This document shows, piece after piece, positions 7,762-15,763 of a stretch of 64,000 nt of DNA. The first letter of the stretch is position 1. Each line of letters begins with the position of its first letter. Below the pieces are notes generated by a model. That model was not told the DNA's origin. It did no database searches and saw only the letters and a program-made list of their open reading frames with translations. The DNA is from Streptomyces bohaiensis. Its GTDB lineage: Bacteria; Actinomycetota; Actinomycetes; Streptomycetales; Streptomycetaceae. The stretch is taken from contig NZ_JAAVJC010000003.1 in the NCBI RefSeq assembly GCF_012033785.1, forward strand, positions 24,309-88,308. Reading direction: 5' to 3'. Made by a program: the position numbers and the translations under genes.

Positions 7762-8588
7762 GCCTCGACATGGCGTCGGTCCGGTTCGCGTACCGGCGCA
7801 ACACCGTTCTGCAAGGGGTCGATCTCAGCGTCGCCGAGGGCGGCTTCTGCGCGCTGCTCGGCCCCAACGGCTCCGGCAAGTCCACCCTCACCAAAATCAT
7901 CGCGCGGGTGCTCAAGCCCGCCGACGGCACCGTCGCCTTCGCCGGGCAGGACCTGCTCGCCGCACCGCGGCGCGACCACGCCCGCGTCGTCGCCTACGTG
8001 CCGCAGTCGGGCGCCGCACCGTTCGAACAGACGGTGCGCGAAGCGGTGCTGCTCGGCCGCACCCCGCACATCGGGCTGCGGCCCACCCGCCACGACCGCG
8101 AGGTGGTGGACGACGCCGTCGACCGGCTCGGCCTCACCGGCCTCCGCGACCGGCCGCTCTCCCAGCTCTCCGGCGGACAGGCGCAACGCGTCCTCATCGC
8201 CCGGGCGTTGGCGCAACAACCCCGGGTGCTGCTGCTCGACGAACCGACCTCCGCCCTCGACCTGCGGTACCAGATCGAGACGCTGCAGATCGTGCGGTCG
8301 GTGACCCGCGAGGAGGGCGTCACCGCACTCATCGCGATCCACGACCTCAACCACGCGGCGCACTTCTGCGACCAGATCGTGCTGCTCGACGGCGGCCGGA
8401 TCGTCGCCGACGGGCCGCCCGCCGAGGCGTACGACCCGGCCGTCCTCAGCCGCGTCTACGGCCTCGACGTGCTGGTCAACCACGGTGAGAACGGTGTCGA
8501 GGTGCGGCCGTCCGCACTGGAACCGGCGCCGGGCGTCATCGGCGCCCCCGCCGCAGCCGGCGCCCGGACGGCGGTGGCCGCCCGATGA
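7758..8588 (+). CDS. FecE/BtuD-type ABC ATPase
   Basis: A 276-residue ABC ATPase starting at a GTG that overlaps the permease stop (GTGA). Walker A is GPNGSGKST (about residue 38), the signature is LSGGQAQRVLIARAL, Walker B reads RVLLLDEPTSALD, and the switch is IAIHDLNHA. The order FecB-FecCD-FecE identifies a complete importer for large chelates or cofactors. The last about 30 residues are an Ala/Pro tail. Its stop overlaps the next ATG (ATGA), so the flavoprotein is translationally coupled to it. Confidence 0.92.
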   Translation: MSLDMASVRFAYRRNTVLQGVDLSVAEGGFCALLGPNGSGKSTLTKIIARVLKPADGTVAFAGQDLLAAPRRDHARVVAYVPQSGAAPFEQTVREAVLLGRTPHIGLRPTRHDREVVDDAVDRLGLTGLRDRPLSQLSGGQAQRVLIARALAQQPRVLLLDEPTSALDLRYQIETLQIVRSVTREEGVTALIAIHDLNHAAHFCDQIVLLDGGRIVADGPPAEAYDPAVLSRVYGLDVLVNHGENGVEVRPSALEPAPGVIGAPAAAGARTAVAAR

Positions 8589-10678
8589 CCACCCCGGCCG
8601 CCGCGGCTCCCGGTGCGCCCGCTGCGTCCGCCACCGACGCGCCGACCCCCACCCCGCCGGCTCCGCAACCCCCGTCCGATTCCGGCCCGGTCTACGACGC
8701 CGTCCTCGTCGGCGGCGGGCCCCGGGCCGTCGCCGTCGTCGAACGCCTGGCCGCCCGCCGGGCCGACGCCGCACCGCCCGTCCGCATCGCCGTCATCGAC
8801 GCGGTGGAGGTCGGCGCCGGGGCCACCTGGCGCACCGACCAGTCCCCGCTGCTGCTCAACAACACCTACAGCGCCCACACCACCATCCACGCCGACGCCT
8901 CGACCCGCATGTCCGGACCGGTCGTCCCCGGCCCCGACCTCATCGCCTGGGCGCGCGACAGCGAACCACCGCCGGACCGCCCGGCGTGGGTGGCGCAGGA
9001 GGCGAGCGAGCTGCGGCCCTGGTCGTTCCCGACCAGGCGGCTCCAAGGCGTCTACTACCGTGAGCAGTTGGCCCGCGCGGAGGCCACCGGCCGCGTCACC
9101 GTGACCCGGGTCCTCGGCAGCGTCACCGACCTCTCCCCGGCACCCGACGGCCGTACCGTCCACCTCACGGACGGCCGCAGCTACACCGGCCGCCGCGTCG
9201 TCCTCGCCCAGGGCATGGTCCAGTCGAAGCGCTCCCCGCGCGTCGCCGCCTTCGTGCGCGCGGCGGCCGACCACGACCTGGTGTACGTCGAGCCCGGCAT
9301 GCCCGCCGAACGCGGCTGGGCGCGGGTCCCCGCCGACGAGACCGTGCTGGTGGCGGGGCTCGGGGCCAACTTCTTCGACGTCGTCGCGCTGCTCACGGAG
9401 GGCCGCGGCGGCCGGTTCACCCCCGCCGGGGACCGGGACCGTCCCGCACGGCTGCGGTACCTGCCGAGCGGCCGTGAGCCCCGGCTGGTCGCCGGATCAC
9501 GCCGCGGCCTGCCCTACCGGGCCAAGGCCGACTACCCGGACGGGTTCCCGCCCCGGTACGAGCCGGCGCTCGCCACACCCGCGTGGTTCGCCGAGCGCGC
9601 CGCCGGCCGCGGGCAGGACTTCCGACGCGACGTGTGGCCGCAGCTGGCGCGGGAGTTCGCCTGGGCCCACCTCTCCACCCTGCTCGCCCACCACCCCGAG
9701 GCGCTCCGCCCGGCGGTCGGGGCCGACGACCTGCTGGCCGCGCTGCGCGGCGCCTCCGACGACGCAGCGATCGACACGGTGATCACCGACGCCCTCGCAC
9801 CGGCCCGGCCGTCCCCGGGCGCTGCCGGACGGGCGACAGCCACCACCACCGGCCACCCCGGCGCTCCGGCTGCCACCGTCACGCCGGACCCCAGCCGGTG
9901 GGCACTCTCCGTCAGCCGCCTGGACCGCCCGTACCACCCTGGCCCGGTGGACACAGCGAGCTGGCACCAAGCGGTCCGCCACCACATCGACGCCGAACTC
10001 GACTCCATGCGCAACCCGTTGACGTCACCCCGCAACACCGTCAACCGCGCCATGGCCGCACTGCGCGGCCCGGTCCGGCGCCTGGCGACCGCGGGGGCGC
10101 TGGACGGGGCGTCCGTGGTTCACGACGTCGACGGCTGGTTCACCCGGCTGGGTCTCGCCCTGGCCTCCGGCCCACCGCCGCGCCGGACCGCCGAAGTCCT
10201 GGCGCTGATCGACGCCGGCGTGCTGGAACTCCTCGGGGAGGACACCGCGGTGACGGTGGAGGACGGCGCCTTCGTCGGCCGCTCCGCCGTCGCGCGCGAC
10301 CAGCCGGTCCGCGCCCGGGCGTTCGTCGAGACCCGCATGTCGAAGGGGATCGTCACCGACACCGACGACCCGCTGCTCGGCGCCCTGCTGAGCACCGGCC
10401 GGGCCCGGCTCCACGCACGCCCCAGCGACCGCGGCCCCGCCGTGTCCACCGGCACGCTGGACGTCACCCCGGACGACTTCCACCTCCTCACCGCCGACGG
10501 CACACCGGACCCGGCCGTCATCGTGCTCGGCATCCCCGCCGAGGCCGTCCAACCCGGCTCCGCCATCGGCGCCACCCCCGGCGTCCCCTCCCCCCTCCTC
10601 GCCGGCGCCGACAACGCCGCAGCCCAGATCCTCACCGCCACCCGAACCCCCGCCGCCCCAGCCCCCGCGCCCCGGTGA
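8585..10678 (+). CDS. FAD/NAD(P)-binding protein (NAD_binding_9 type)
   Basis: A 697-residue protein with a disordered Pro/Ala N-terminus, then a dinucleotide-binding motif VLVGGGPRAVAVVERL (about residue 38) and the family block GATWRTDQSPLLLNNTYS (about 80). This belongs to the large FAD/NAD(P)-binding group (PF13454) whose reactions are mostly unknown but include monooxygenase-like flavoproteins. A second nucleotide-binding region appears near VLVAGLGANFFDVVALL. It is the last gene of the SAM-IV operon, coupled to the ATPase by ATGA. A plausible job is oxidative release of sulphur or another group from the imported compound; this is inference from context. Confidence 0.72.
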   Translation: MTTPAAAAPGAPAASATDAPTPTPPAPQPPSDSGPVYDAVLVGGGPRAVAVVERLAARRADAAPPVRIAVIDAVEVGAGATWRTDQSPLLLNNTYSAHTTIHADASTRMSGPVVPGPDLIAWARDSEPPPDRPAWVAQEASELRPWSFPTRRLQGVYYREQLARAEATGRVTVTRVLGSVTDLSPAPDGRTVHLTDGRSYTGRRVVLAQGMVQSKRSPRVAAFVRAAADHDLVYVEPGMPAERGWARVPADETVLVAGLGANFFDVVALLTEGRGGRFTPAGDRDRPARLRYLPSGREPRLVAGSRRGLPYRAKADYPDGFPPRYEPALATPAWFAERAAGRGQDFRRDVWPQLAREFAWAHLSTLLAHHPEALRPAVGADDLLAALRGASDDAAIDTVITDALAPARPSPGAAGRATATTTGHPGAPAATVTPDPSRWALSVSRLDRPYHPGPVDTASWHQAVRHHIDAELDSMRNPLTSPRNTVNRAMAALRGPVRRLATAGALDGASVVHDVDGWFTRLGLALASGPPPRRTAEVLALIDAGVLELLGEDTAVTVEDGAFVGRSAVARDQPVRARAFVETRMSKGIVTDTDDPLLGALLSTGRARLHARPSDRGPAVSTGTLDVTPDDFHLLTADGTPDPAVIVLGIPAEAVQPGSAIGATPGVPSPLLAGADNAAAQILTATRTPAAPAPAPR

Positions 10679-11064
10679 CACCTGTCAGGCCGGCGCCTCT
10701 ACCGGCTCGGCTCCCCCGCGACCCACGACCGTCTCGACCACGCGCTCACAACCGGCCGCACCCAAGATCGGCAGCGGTCGACAGCGGGCTGACGACGACT
10801 GTCCAGCCGGCGCCCAGAAACGTACTGCCGAGGCAGATTCGCCAAAGCCGCGCCGGCAACGCCTCTGGACGAGTCGCCAACCTTCGCAGCACCCATCCAC
10901 CTGGCGGGGACCAGCACCTGCTGTGGGGAGCACATCACAGCGGCTGACTCCTGCCGTTGAGAGGCAGATCCGGCAGGCTGAGCAAGAGAGCCCTCACCTC
11001 GTCCTTGGTCGCCCCTACGCGCGTCTGAAAGTCGCGATCATCGCCCGTCTCAAGCGCTTCCTGG
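10679..11064. other. Gene-free stretch with possible mobile-element debris
   Basis: No convincing gene. On the + strand 10950-11060 reads RPYARLKVAIIARLKRF after a region rich in Gln/Glu. It looks like a scrap of a larger coding sequence, but I cannot name it. It marks the edge between the ordinary G+C-rich operon and the lower-G+C toxin-immunity region. Confidence 0.4.
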
Positions 11065-11118
11065 CTTTCACCCGAACACCTGAGGCGAACCTGCTAGACA
11101 TGCGGCCTCATTCCAGCT
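11065..11118. repeat. Direct repeat copy 1 (toxin-immunity junction remnant)
   Basis: This 54-bp segment matches 14535-14589 closely (shared TTTCACCCGAAC, CCTGAGGCGAAC, CGGCCTCAT, CAGCT). At 14.5 kb the same sequence spans the end of an orphan toxin gene and the first codons of its immunity gene, so this copy is a leftover of such a junction, now fused to the 3' end of another immunity gene. Confidence 0.7.
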
Positions 11119-11910
11119 AGCAGCACAGCCTCCCGTGCCAGCCCGATGATCGCTGCGTTCTCCCAGCGCTCGCCAAAACTAGAATGGCGGCTCATCAAGA
11201 GAGCCTCTTTCTGAGTTCCAAAATCATTCCAGGAGTCACCTTTCTCCTCCATTGACCCCGCCGCATCCTTTAGTGACCTAATATCCCCCCCAGACTGCGA
11301 GCCGCGATATCGCCGCATCTCGGTAAGACCGCTTAGAACTGACTGCCAATAAGCTCCGCACATGGGGTGCTACGCTCCCAATATGGCATGCGAGTTCTGG
11401 AGCATCCAGGAGGTGGACAGCGGCAAGCAGTGCGGCCTCTGCTACGTCTTTATCGGAATCAGAGATATGATCAAACACCCCGCGAAAGAGTGTAGAGCGA
11501 ATCACTCGCATCTCACTGAAAAGTGGATTGTGAGCCGTTGCCGCAGCCCCGAGCCAAACTTCACGTTGCCGCTCTCTCAAAACGATTACTTCGTGAGCTG
11601 TTTCAGCTAGCCATTCCAGCAACTCGCTTCGATGTGCAGCGGTCAGGGATTCTCTGCTTATGGGCTCGCCAAGGATGGCAGCAACGTACAATGCAGCCGC
11701 GGGCATTGCGGAGTAGAGCGACCCTTGATGGAGCATATCGCTCCAGAGATGATCAAGGGCGATAGTCGCTGCGCCAGCGTTCCCAGACGTAAGGCCGGCC
11801 AGCTTGACCGGTGTTAGAGGAGCTGCTGGCCCGCCGCCATGCCCTAGGTGAGACCAGCCGGTCCTGTCGAGGATTGAGTTTGCATCGGACACTTCGCTGA
11901 AGTCCCTCAT
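11094..11910 (-). pseudogene. HEAT-like immunity gene broken by a homopolymer frameshift
   Basis: From ATG 11910 the frame reads MRDFSEVSDANSIL, LDHLWSDMLHQGSLYSA and LLAAVHLLDAPELACHIG, resembling the Streptomyces HEAT-like immunity proteins with a 'LW.x.HQGT.Y.A' core. At a run of seven C (11285-11291) it slips into a frame that stops at once (AVWGGY). With one base fewer it would continue AVWGDIRSLKDAAG and on to 11094. Total length would be about 270 residues. The end (GMRPHV) comes from the direct repeat at 11065-11118. It lies among other RHS immunity genes. The frameshift may be real decay, a slippery tract, or a base-calling error. Confidence 0.6.
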
Positions 11911-12031
11911 CTTCGGGTCAAAGATTCGACTGCGACCAGAGCGCTTAAGACTCCACCCCTCGCCCATGACCAGCTCTCCCATGCCGGTCCGCCTATGCCA
12001 CCTGAATCCGGCACCACGGCACCCCGGGACA

Positions 12032-12064
12032 GAAGCCCCACCAGGACGCATCTGGCGAGGCTTC
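12032..12064 (+). terminator. Hairpin, relic of an integrase-gene terminator (copy 1)
   Basis: GAAGCCCCACC...GGCGAGGCTTC forms a stem-loop. The same element occurs at 15680-15712 just after an integrase remnant. In intact elements such a hairpin would end the integrase transcript; here the gene is gone. Confidence 0.5.
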
Positions 12065-12141
12065 ATTCTGCTTATCCCATCTGACTCGAACACGACGAGA
12101 TTTCCATGAGTCAGGTCCTTGCGAGACGGTACATGCAGATC

Positions 12142-12501
12142 TTAACGCTCCATAAGCATCTTCAGGAGATTACCCGTCAGGCATTCGCGGATACGGTACC
12201 CGCCCTGACCGAAATACGGGAGATTCTCAACAAACGAAAACCTGATCAATTCCTTGACCTCATCATCACCCTGCACATACGCACCCTCGACGAAATCTAC
12301 CAGCTGCATCACGGTAATCTCCTCGACCGAACCCGAATCAGCCTCAATGAACAGACCTACGGCCCACCGGACGACGTCTGCCAGCAGAACATGAGAAAGG
12401 AACTCCTCATAGAAACCCCCATGCTCGGCATACAAGCCGTCAAGCTGTGGAAAGTGCTGATGAAGGCCATGCGAGAACTGATCCTCGTTCATTCCCATCA
12501 A
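12142..12501 (-). CDS. Putative immunity protein (DUF7674-like)
   Basis: A 119-residue acidic, helical protein. The C-terminal half (DDEVKELIRFSFVENLPYFG ... GNLLKMLMER) has the 'I..SFVEnLp' pattern of small immunity proteins annotated near polymorphic toxins (DUF7674-like). The ATG at 12501 is followed by another at 12492. No cognate toxin remains next to it. It lies on the same strand as all other immunity genes downstream of the RHS gene and has lower G+C than the chromosome, consistent with an acquired cassette. Confidence 0.5.
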   Translation of the reverse strand: MMGMNEDQFSHGLHQHFPQLDGLYAEHGGFYEEFLSHVLLADVVRWAVGLFIEADSGSVEEITVMQLVDFVEGAYVQGDDEVKELIRFSFVENLPYFGQGGYRIRECLTGNLLKMLMER

Positions 12502-12623
12502 TCCTCTACGAGAGCCGACTCAAGGTCGACAAGCAGGCTTCTCACTACTACCAAGTCGCACGGGTATCCGCCTCTGCGATTCTTTGATGTGCGCTTACTC
12601 GGCTCCTTGGCGAGCTGTTTCCA

Positions 12624-12738
12624 CTTAGGGCTGGTCAGACTCTCTGAGAGCAATCCGGCAGTCGAGATCCTCGCAAACGCCGGCTCCCGGGGCCTGAGAC
12701 CCAGACAGGTGAGCGCGACATGACGCCGCCACGCCGCA
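12624..12738 (+). mobile_element. Transposase remnant, copy 1 of a repeated scrap
   Basis: About 115 bp matching 17984-18098 (shared AGGGCTGG, GCCGAGATCCTCGC-like and ATGACGCCGCCACGCCGC tracts). In the second copy the sequence runs on into a DDE transposase C-terminus, so this is the truncated middle of the same insertion sequence. Confidence 0.55.
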
Positions 12739-12750
12739 GGTTCATGTAAC

Positions 12751-13182
12751 TCAGCGTGGCAGCTGAGTCAACATACGCGCGAGGCTGTCCGAGAACTCAG
12801 ACATATGCAATTCGGCGCCATATCTCACGGTGCAGGCGGCAGAGACCAGCTCCAGCGGCGAATAATCACAGCTCGAAAGCATCCTCGCACACATCCCTAG
12901 AGGGACTACGAAATCTGCTTGCGCACCATCCGATAGCGAATCGAGCATGGCGTCTTCCCCTGCGAGAACCAACTCCACGATCGAACTCAACACTCCCACC
13001 ACCCTTGGAGCATCTACTCCATGGGCGAGCTCAATTATGTCTTCGTACTCGGCAAACCCGAATCGATTGACCTGAAGGTGCTCTCTGGCCACATCAACCA
13101 CCTTCGAAACTGATTCCCTGATGCCGCAGCCTGGGCTGACAGACCAACGCACATGGACTGGCAGGCGTGCCGTGCGCGCCAC
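12751..13182 (-). CDS. Unrecognised immunity-like protein
   Basis: A 143-residue frame. The convincing part begins around VSKVVDVAREHLQVNRFGFA and continues EYEDIIELAHGVDAPRVVGV to LARMLTQLPR; the first about 25 residues (ARTARLPVHVRW) may not be translated, so the start is uncertain. Acidic and helical, no family recognised. Position and strand in the RHS immunity bank suggest an immunity function. Confidence 0.45.
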   Translation of the reverse strand: MARTARLPVHVRWSVSPGCGIRESVSKVVDVAREHLQVNRFGFAEYEDIIELAHGVDAPRVVGVLSSIVELVLAGEDAMLDSLSDGAQADFVVPLGMCARMLSSCDYSPLELVSAACTVRYGAELHMSEFSDSLARMLTQLPR

Positions 13183-13310
13183 CGGGCGGGGAATTCAATC
13201 CCCGCACCTTTACACCACTTTGAACGATCCCCCCTCGGATCCCGGCCGCACCCTCGGCCGCCCTCGGCCGCCTCCGCCTGGATAAGGCACATCGTTTCAG
13301 CACATCCCGC

Positions 13311-13443
13311 ATGGTAGCGACCCCCTCCGCACCAAAACCCTCACGACCAGGGCCAGGACGACCCACCGGATCGAAGAACAAGCACCGCGCCAGACGTCAC
13401 AACGTCGAAAAGACAGCCAAACGCGCCAACACGATCAAAACCA
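13311..13443 (+). mobile_element. Transposase C-terminal tail remnant
   Basis: The + frame reads PSRPGPGRPTGSKNKHRARR and HNVEKTAKRANT, which resembles the basic Gly/Pro/Arg tail found at the end of several actinobacterial IS transposases. The rest of the transposase is absent. Confidence 0.45.
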
Positions 13444-13542
13444 CCAAACCCGCTCAGGGTAAACGCCAAGCTCAGTTTCGACCAATGAGCCGCCTCCAGC
13501 GTCGAAATGACTTACCCTCAAACAGCCCCAGGCGCGCAGCAC

Positions 13543-14043
13543 CTACGAACGATCACCGTGCAGCTGAGCAATTACATCCGCAGCGAGCCCCACTGAAGCG
13601 TGATCGACTCCTACCGTCGCAGTTCCGTTCAGCCGTGCGGACATGTAATCAGAGACGGCAGAGACTGCCTCTACAGAAGCCACAGGGACAAGCCACCTGA
13701 GCCACTCGCAGACCATGCGCATTCGAAACTCTCTAAGAGTTGCCACGCGCCCCAAAGGATCGAATTCCGAATCCAGCTTGATGAGCTTGAACGACGCAGC
13801 AAGCCGACCATGCGGCTGATCATAAGACGAAAGAATCAGTCCAAGTTCATCAGATTTACCGAGATGGACATCATCTGCTACTGCGCACGAAGGCAACGGA
13901 TAGCCGTCTACGCTTGTCAGGGCTCGCTCTTCACTTCCAGAATCAATTACTACGTCGACACGGGAAGCAGCGCCGGGGTCATCGACAGCGACTCGGACTC
14001 GATGTACGCCAGCGCTCCCAATACTCTGCACGAAACGTGACAT
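13543..14043 (-). CDS. Unrecognised immunity-like protein
   Basis: 166 residues from ATG 14043 (MSRFVQSIGSAGVHRVRVAV). An in-frame upstream extension to 14100 is antisense IS sequence and is not native, so the gene's 5' flank was probably replaced by the IS remnant at 14046-14181. Landmarks are VHLGKSDELGLILSSYDQPH and FRMRMVCEWLRWLVPVASVE. No family recognised. Same strand and setting as the other immunity genes. Confidence 0.5.
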   Translation of the reverse strand: MSRFVQSIGSAGVHRVRVAVDDPGAASRVDVVIDSGSEERALTSVDGYPLPSCAVADDVHLGKSDELGLILSSYDQPHGRLAASFKLIKLDSEFDPLGRVATLREFRMRMVCEWLRWLVPVASVEAVSAVSDYMSARLNGTATVGVDHASVGLAADVIAQLHGDRS

Positions 14044-14045
14044 CC

Positions 14046-14181
14046 CGAGCTCTTCGGCTACCGATGGCTCACCGTCCGATACGAGCGAAAGGGCTCCCAC
14101 TTCCTCGCCTTCCTCGGCCTGGCCGCCACGCTGACCTGCTACAAGAAACTCACGAGACTCACCACGTGAGACAACTTCTAA
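14046..14181 (+). mobile_element. 3' remnant of an IS5-family element
   Basis: Encodes LFGYRWLTVRYERKGSHFL and AFLGLAATLTCYKKLT, the C-terminus of an IS5-family transposase, then the right terminal repeat CACGTGAGACAACTTCTAA. It is homologous to the end of the degenerate IS at 24145-25012. Only the last about 135 bp remain. Confidence 0.75.
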
Positions 14182-14182
14182 A

Positions 14183-14572
14183 TCACTTCATCGAGCTCCC
14201 TATTCTATGAACAGCCGCACAGATCGCCCACCCGACAGCCTGGACATTTTCGCTGTAGAAGCCGTACCTGTTGTGAAACGCCTCTTCCGACGCACGATTC
14301 AAGAAGGCGAAAGCCAGGGCCCCATACAACGCCCGAAGGTCGGAGTGACTCAGCGCAACCTCAACGTTCGAGCGCGTACTGAAGTCCACTTCTCGCTCCC
14401 TAAGTTCGAGAAGTCCCTCCGACGCATCACCCGCCACGACAGCCACTACTTCCGAAGAGTGACTGCCGCCATAGAGATCCACAAGCATCCTTCTGACCAG
14501 TTCGAATTGGGCCGGAGTGAAGCTGAGTACGTAACTTTCACCCGAACGCCTGAGGCGAACTCTCCTATACAT
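14183..14572 (-). CDS. Immunity protein for the orphan toxin at 14579-15397
   Basis: A 129-residue protein (MYRRVRLRRSGESYVLSFTP ... AICAAVHRIGSSMK). The ATG is six bases from the stop of the orphan Hint-toxin gene on the same strand, the standard toxin-immunity arrangement. The family is not recognised; the N-terminus is beta-rich and the C-terminus helical (ALYGALAFAFLNRASEEAFH). The start is fixed by the toxin stop and the ATG/TAT/AGG context. A 55-bp repeat of this junction is found at 11065-11118. Confidence 0.6.
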   Translation of the reverse strand: MYRRVRLRRSGESYVLSFTPAQFELVRRMLVDLYGGSHSSEVVAVVAGDASEGLLELREREVDFSTRSNVEVALSHSDLRALYGALAFAFLNRASEEAFHNRYGFYSENVQAVGWAICAAVHRIGSSMK

Positions 14573-14589
14573 ACGGCCTCATCTCAGCT
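14535..14589. repeat. Direct repeat copy 2 (toxin end / immunity start)
   Basis: Matches 11065-11118. Here it is in its functional context: the last codons of the orphan toxin and the first codons of its immunity gene. Confidence 0.7.
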
Positions 14590-15397
14590 TATTGAAGATG
14601 CTATTGAATTCGTTCAACGACTGATGATAAGCGTGAACCATGTAGGAATTTTGAACGACCGTCACACCTCTACCCCATGAATCCACTCTACTCTCATCGC
14701 GTCTGGCAGTTGTTCCTGGCTTCCTTCGGTCGACATGAGTCATGCCCAAGCCGCGCTGACGAGCCAAGTACCTAGCCAATTCGTCCGTGTTGCCGCCAAT
14801 TCCACTGATGGTGTGATCCGCCGCATCGCTGGCCGAGTTGCAAGTCGGGCACATGCGCTGAACGTTGTAGTCAACGCCATCGGCAATCTCAGGCCCATGG
14901 CGATCCTGAAGTGCTGCGTGGGCATCGTCGTCGATCCCTCCGCAGTTGTGAACGAGGACCGGCGCAGCCCCAGCCAGCACATAGTACGTGTGGAGGTTGT
15001 TGACGGTGAGGTTGTGGACGGTTGCGGTGGTGGTGTGGTGGGTGAGTGCGGTGATCTGGACGTGGGTGCCGGCACTTGTGCGCAGCCATTGGCCGGGGCG
15101 GAGTTCCTCGGCGTCGGTCCATGCGTCGAGTTCGGGTACCCAGAAGGGATGTCCACCGGTGGCGGTGATGACTTCCCGGTCACCTTCGTCGGTCTCGACC
15201 GTGACGTCGACCAGTATCCTCACGCCGTTGCCGAGGATCTCGGTAGTCACGGTCTCGGCGCGGGCCTCGCCCGTCTCGGGATCGGTCGCCATTACCCGGT
15301 CACCGACCTGGACGTCCTCAATCGGTTTCGAGGAGCCGCCCGCCGAGCTGGTGCACGGAGGCCCGCCACTCGAGCTGCCACCGCCGCCTGATCGCAT
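14579..15397 (-). CDS. Orphan RHS C-terminal module: Hint domain plus unknown toxin
   Basis: A displaced tip of an RHS protein. Residues about 20-150 are a Hint (intein-like pretoxin) domain nearly identical to that of the full-length RHS protein (SSKPIEDVQVGDRVMATDPE ... HTYYVLAGAAPVLVHN), with about nine residues missing after the initial CTS. The toxin (about 122 residues, 14579-14944) contains MCPTCNSASDAADHTISG, an ARYLARQRG segment, a basic DRRKPGTTARRDE, and ends VHAYHQSLNEFNSIFNKLR. I cannot assign its fold; a metal-binding CxxC and a conserved H-x-Y-H are visible. No start signal or secretion module is present, so it is likely silent until recombined. Confidence 0.7.
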   Translation of the reverse strand: MRSGGGGSSSGGPPCTSSAGGSSKPIEDVQVGDRVMATDPETGEARAETVTTEILGNGVRILVDVTVETDEGDREVITATGGHPFWVPELDAWTDAEELRPGQWLRTSAGTHVQITALTHHTTTATVHNLTVNNLHTYYVLAGAAPVLVHNCGGIDDDAHAALQDRHGPEIADGVDYNVQRMCPTCNSASDAADHTISGIGGNTDELARYLARQRGLGMTHVDRRKPGTTARRDESRVDSWGRGVTVVQNSYMVHAYHQSLNEFNSIFNKLR

Positions 15398-15563
15398 CCC
15401 TCACGATCTCGGGAACTCGACCGCGACCCTGCTGCTGGAACAGGGAGTCGAACTTGTCGTCAGCAAGGAGCTCCTCGGCCAAGCCCACATCGGCGTCACC
15501 GCCACCGTCTACGCCCACGTAAGGCTCCGCCTCCGGCGCGACGCCATCGACACACCCTCAGCG
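15396..15563 (+). pseudogene. Tyrosine recombinase (integrase) C-terminal remnant
   Basis: The + frame reads PHDLGNSTATLLLEQGVELV and AHIGVTATVYAHVRLRLRRD. This is the C-terminal catalytic end of an actinomycete phage/plasmid integrase (normally HDLRHSTATLLLEQG ... tYaH). The HxxR arginine is Gly here, and the N-terminal three quarters are missing, replaced by the orphan toxin module on the other strand. A hairpin matching the one at 12032 follows. Confidence 0.7.
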
Positions 15564-15679
15564 CCCCGCTCGGCAGCCTGGAGACCTCAGGGACGGAACG
15601 CTCCGACGGCGACGACCTACCACCCTGCACTGACCTCGTCTGCTGACGTTGCCGCCAACTACTGCCGTCACCCGACGCA

Positions 15680-15712
15680 GAAGCCCCACCCGAACACATC
15701 TGGCGGGGCTTC
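15680..15712 (+). terminator. Hairpin after the integrase remnant (copy 2)
   Basis: GAAGCCCC(ACC)...(GGC)GGGGCTTC, a strong stem-loop just downstream of the integrase fragment and its probable terminator. A second copy lies at 12032-12064. Confidence 0.55.
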
Positions 15713-15763
15713 CCTCTCGCTGACGCTATGCAGCTTCTTGAATTTCAACAGCACCCGGGGCTC

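Noticed and set aside
12106..12723. A 205-codon + strand frame
   Set aside because: Antisense to the DUF7674-like immunity gene and then running into a transposase scrap; poor composition and no family.
13185..13215. A possible tRNA fragment (GCGGGG-AATTCAAT-CCCCGC) that might be an att site
   Set aside because: The loop does not fit a T-arm in either direction and the rest of a tRNA is absent; it does not match the tRNA-Pro 3' end.
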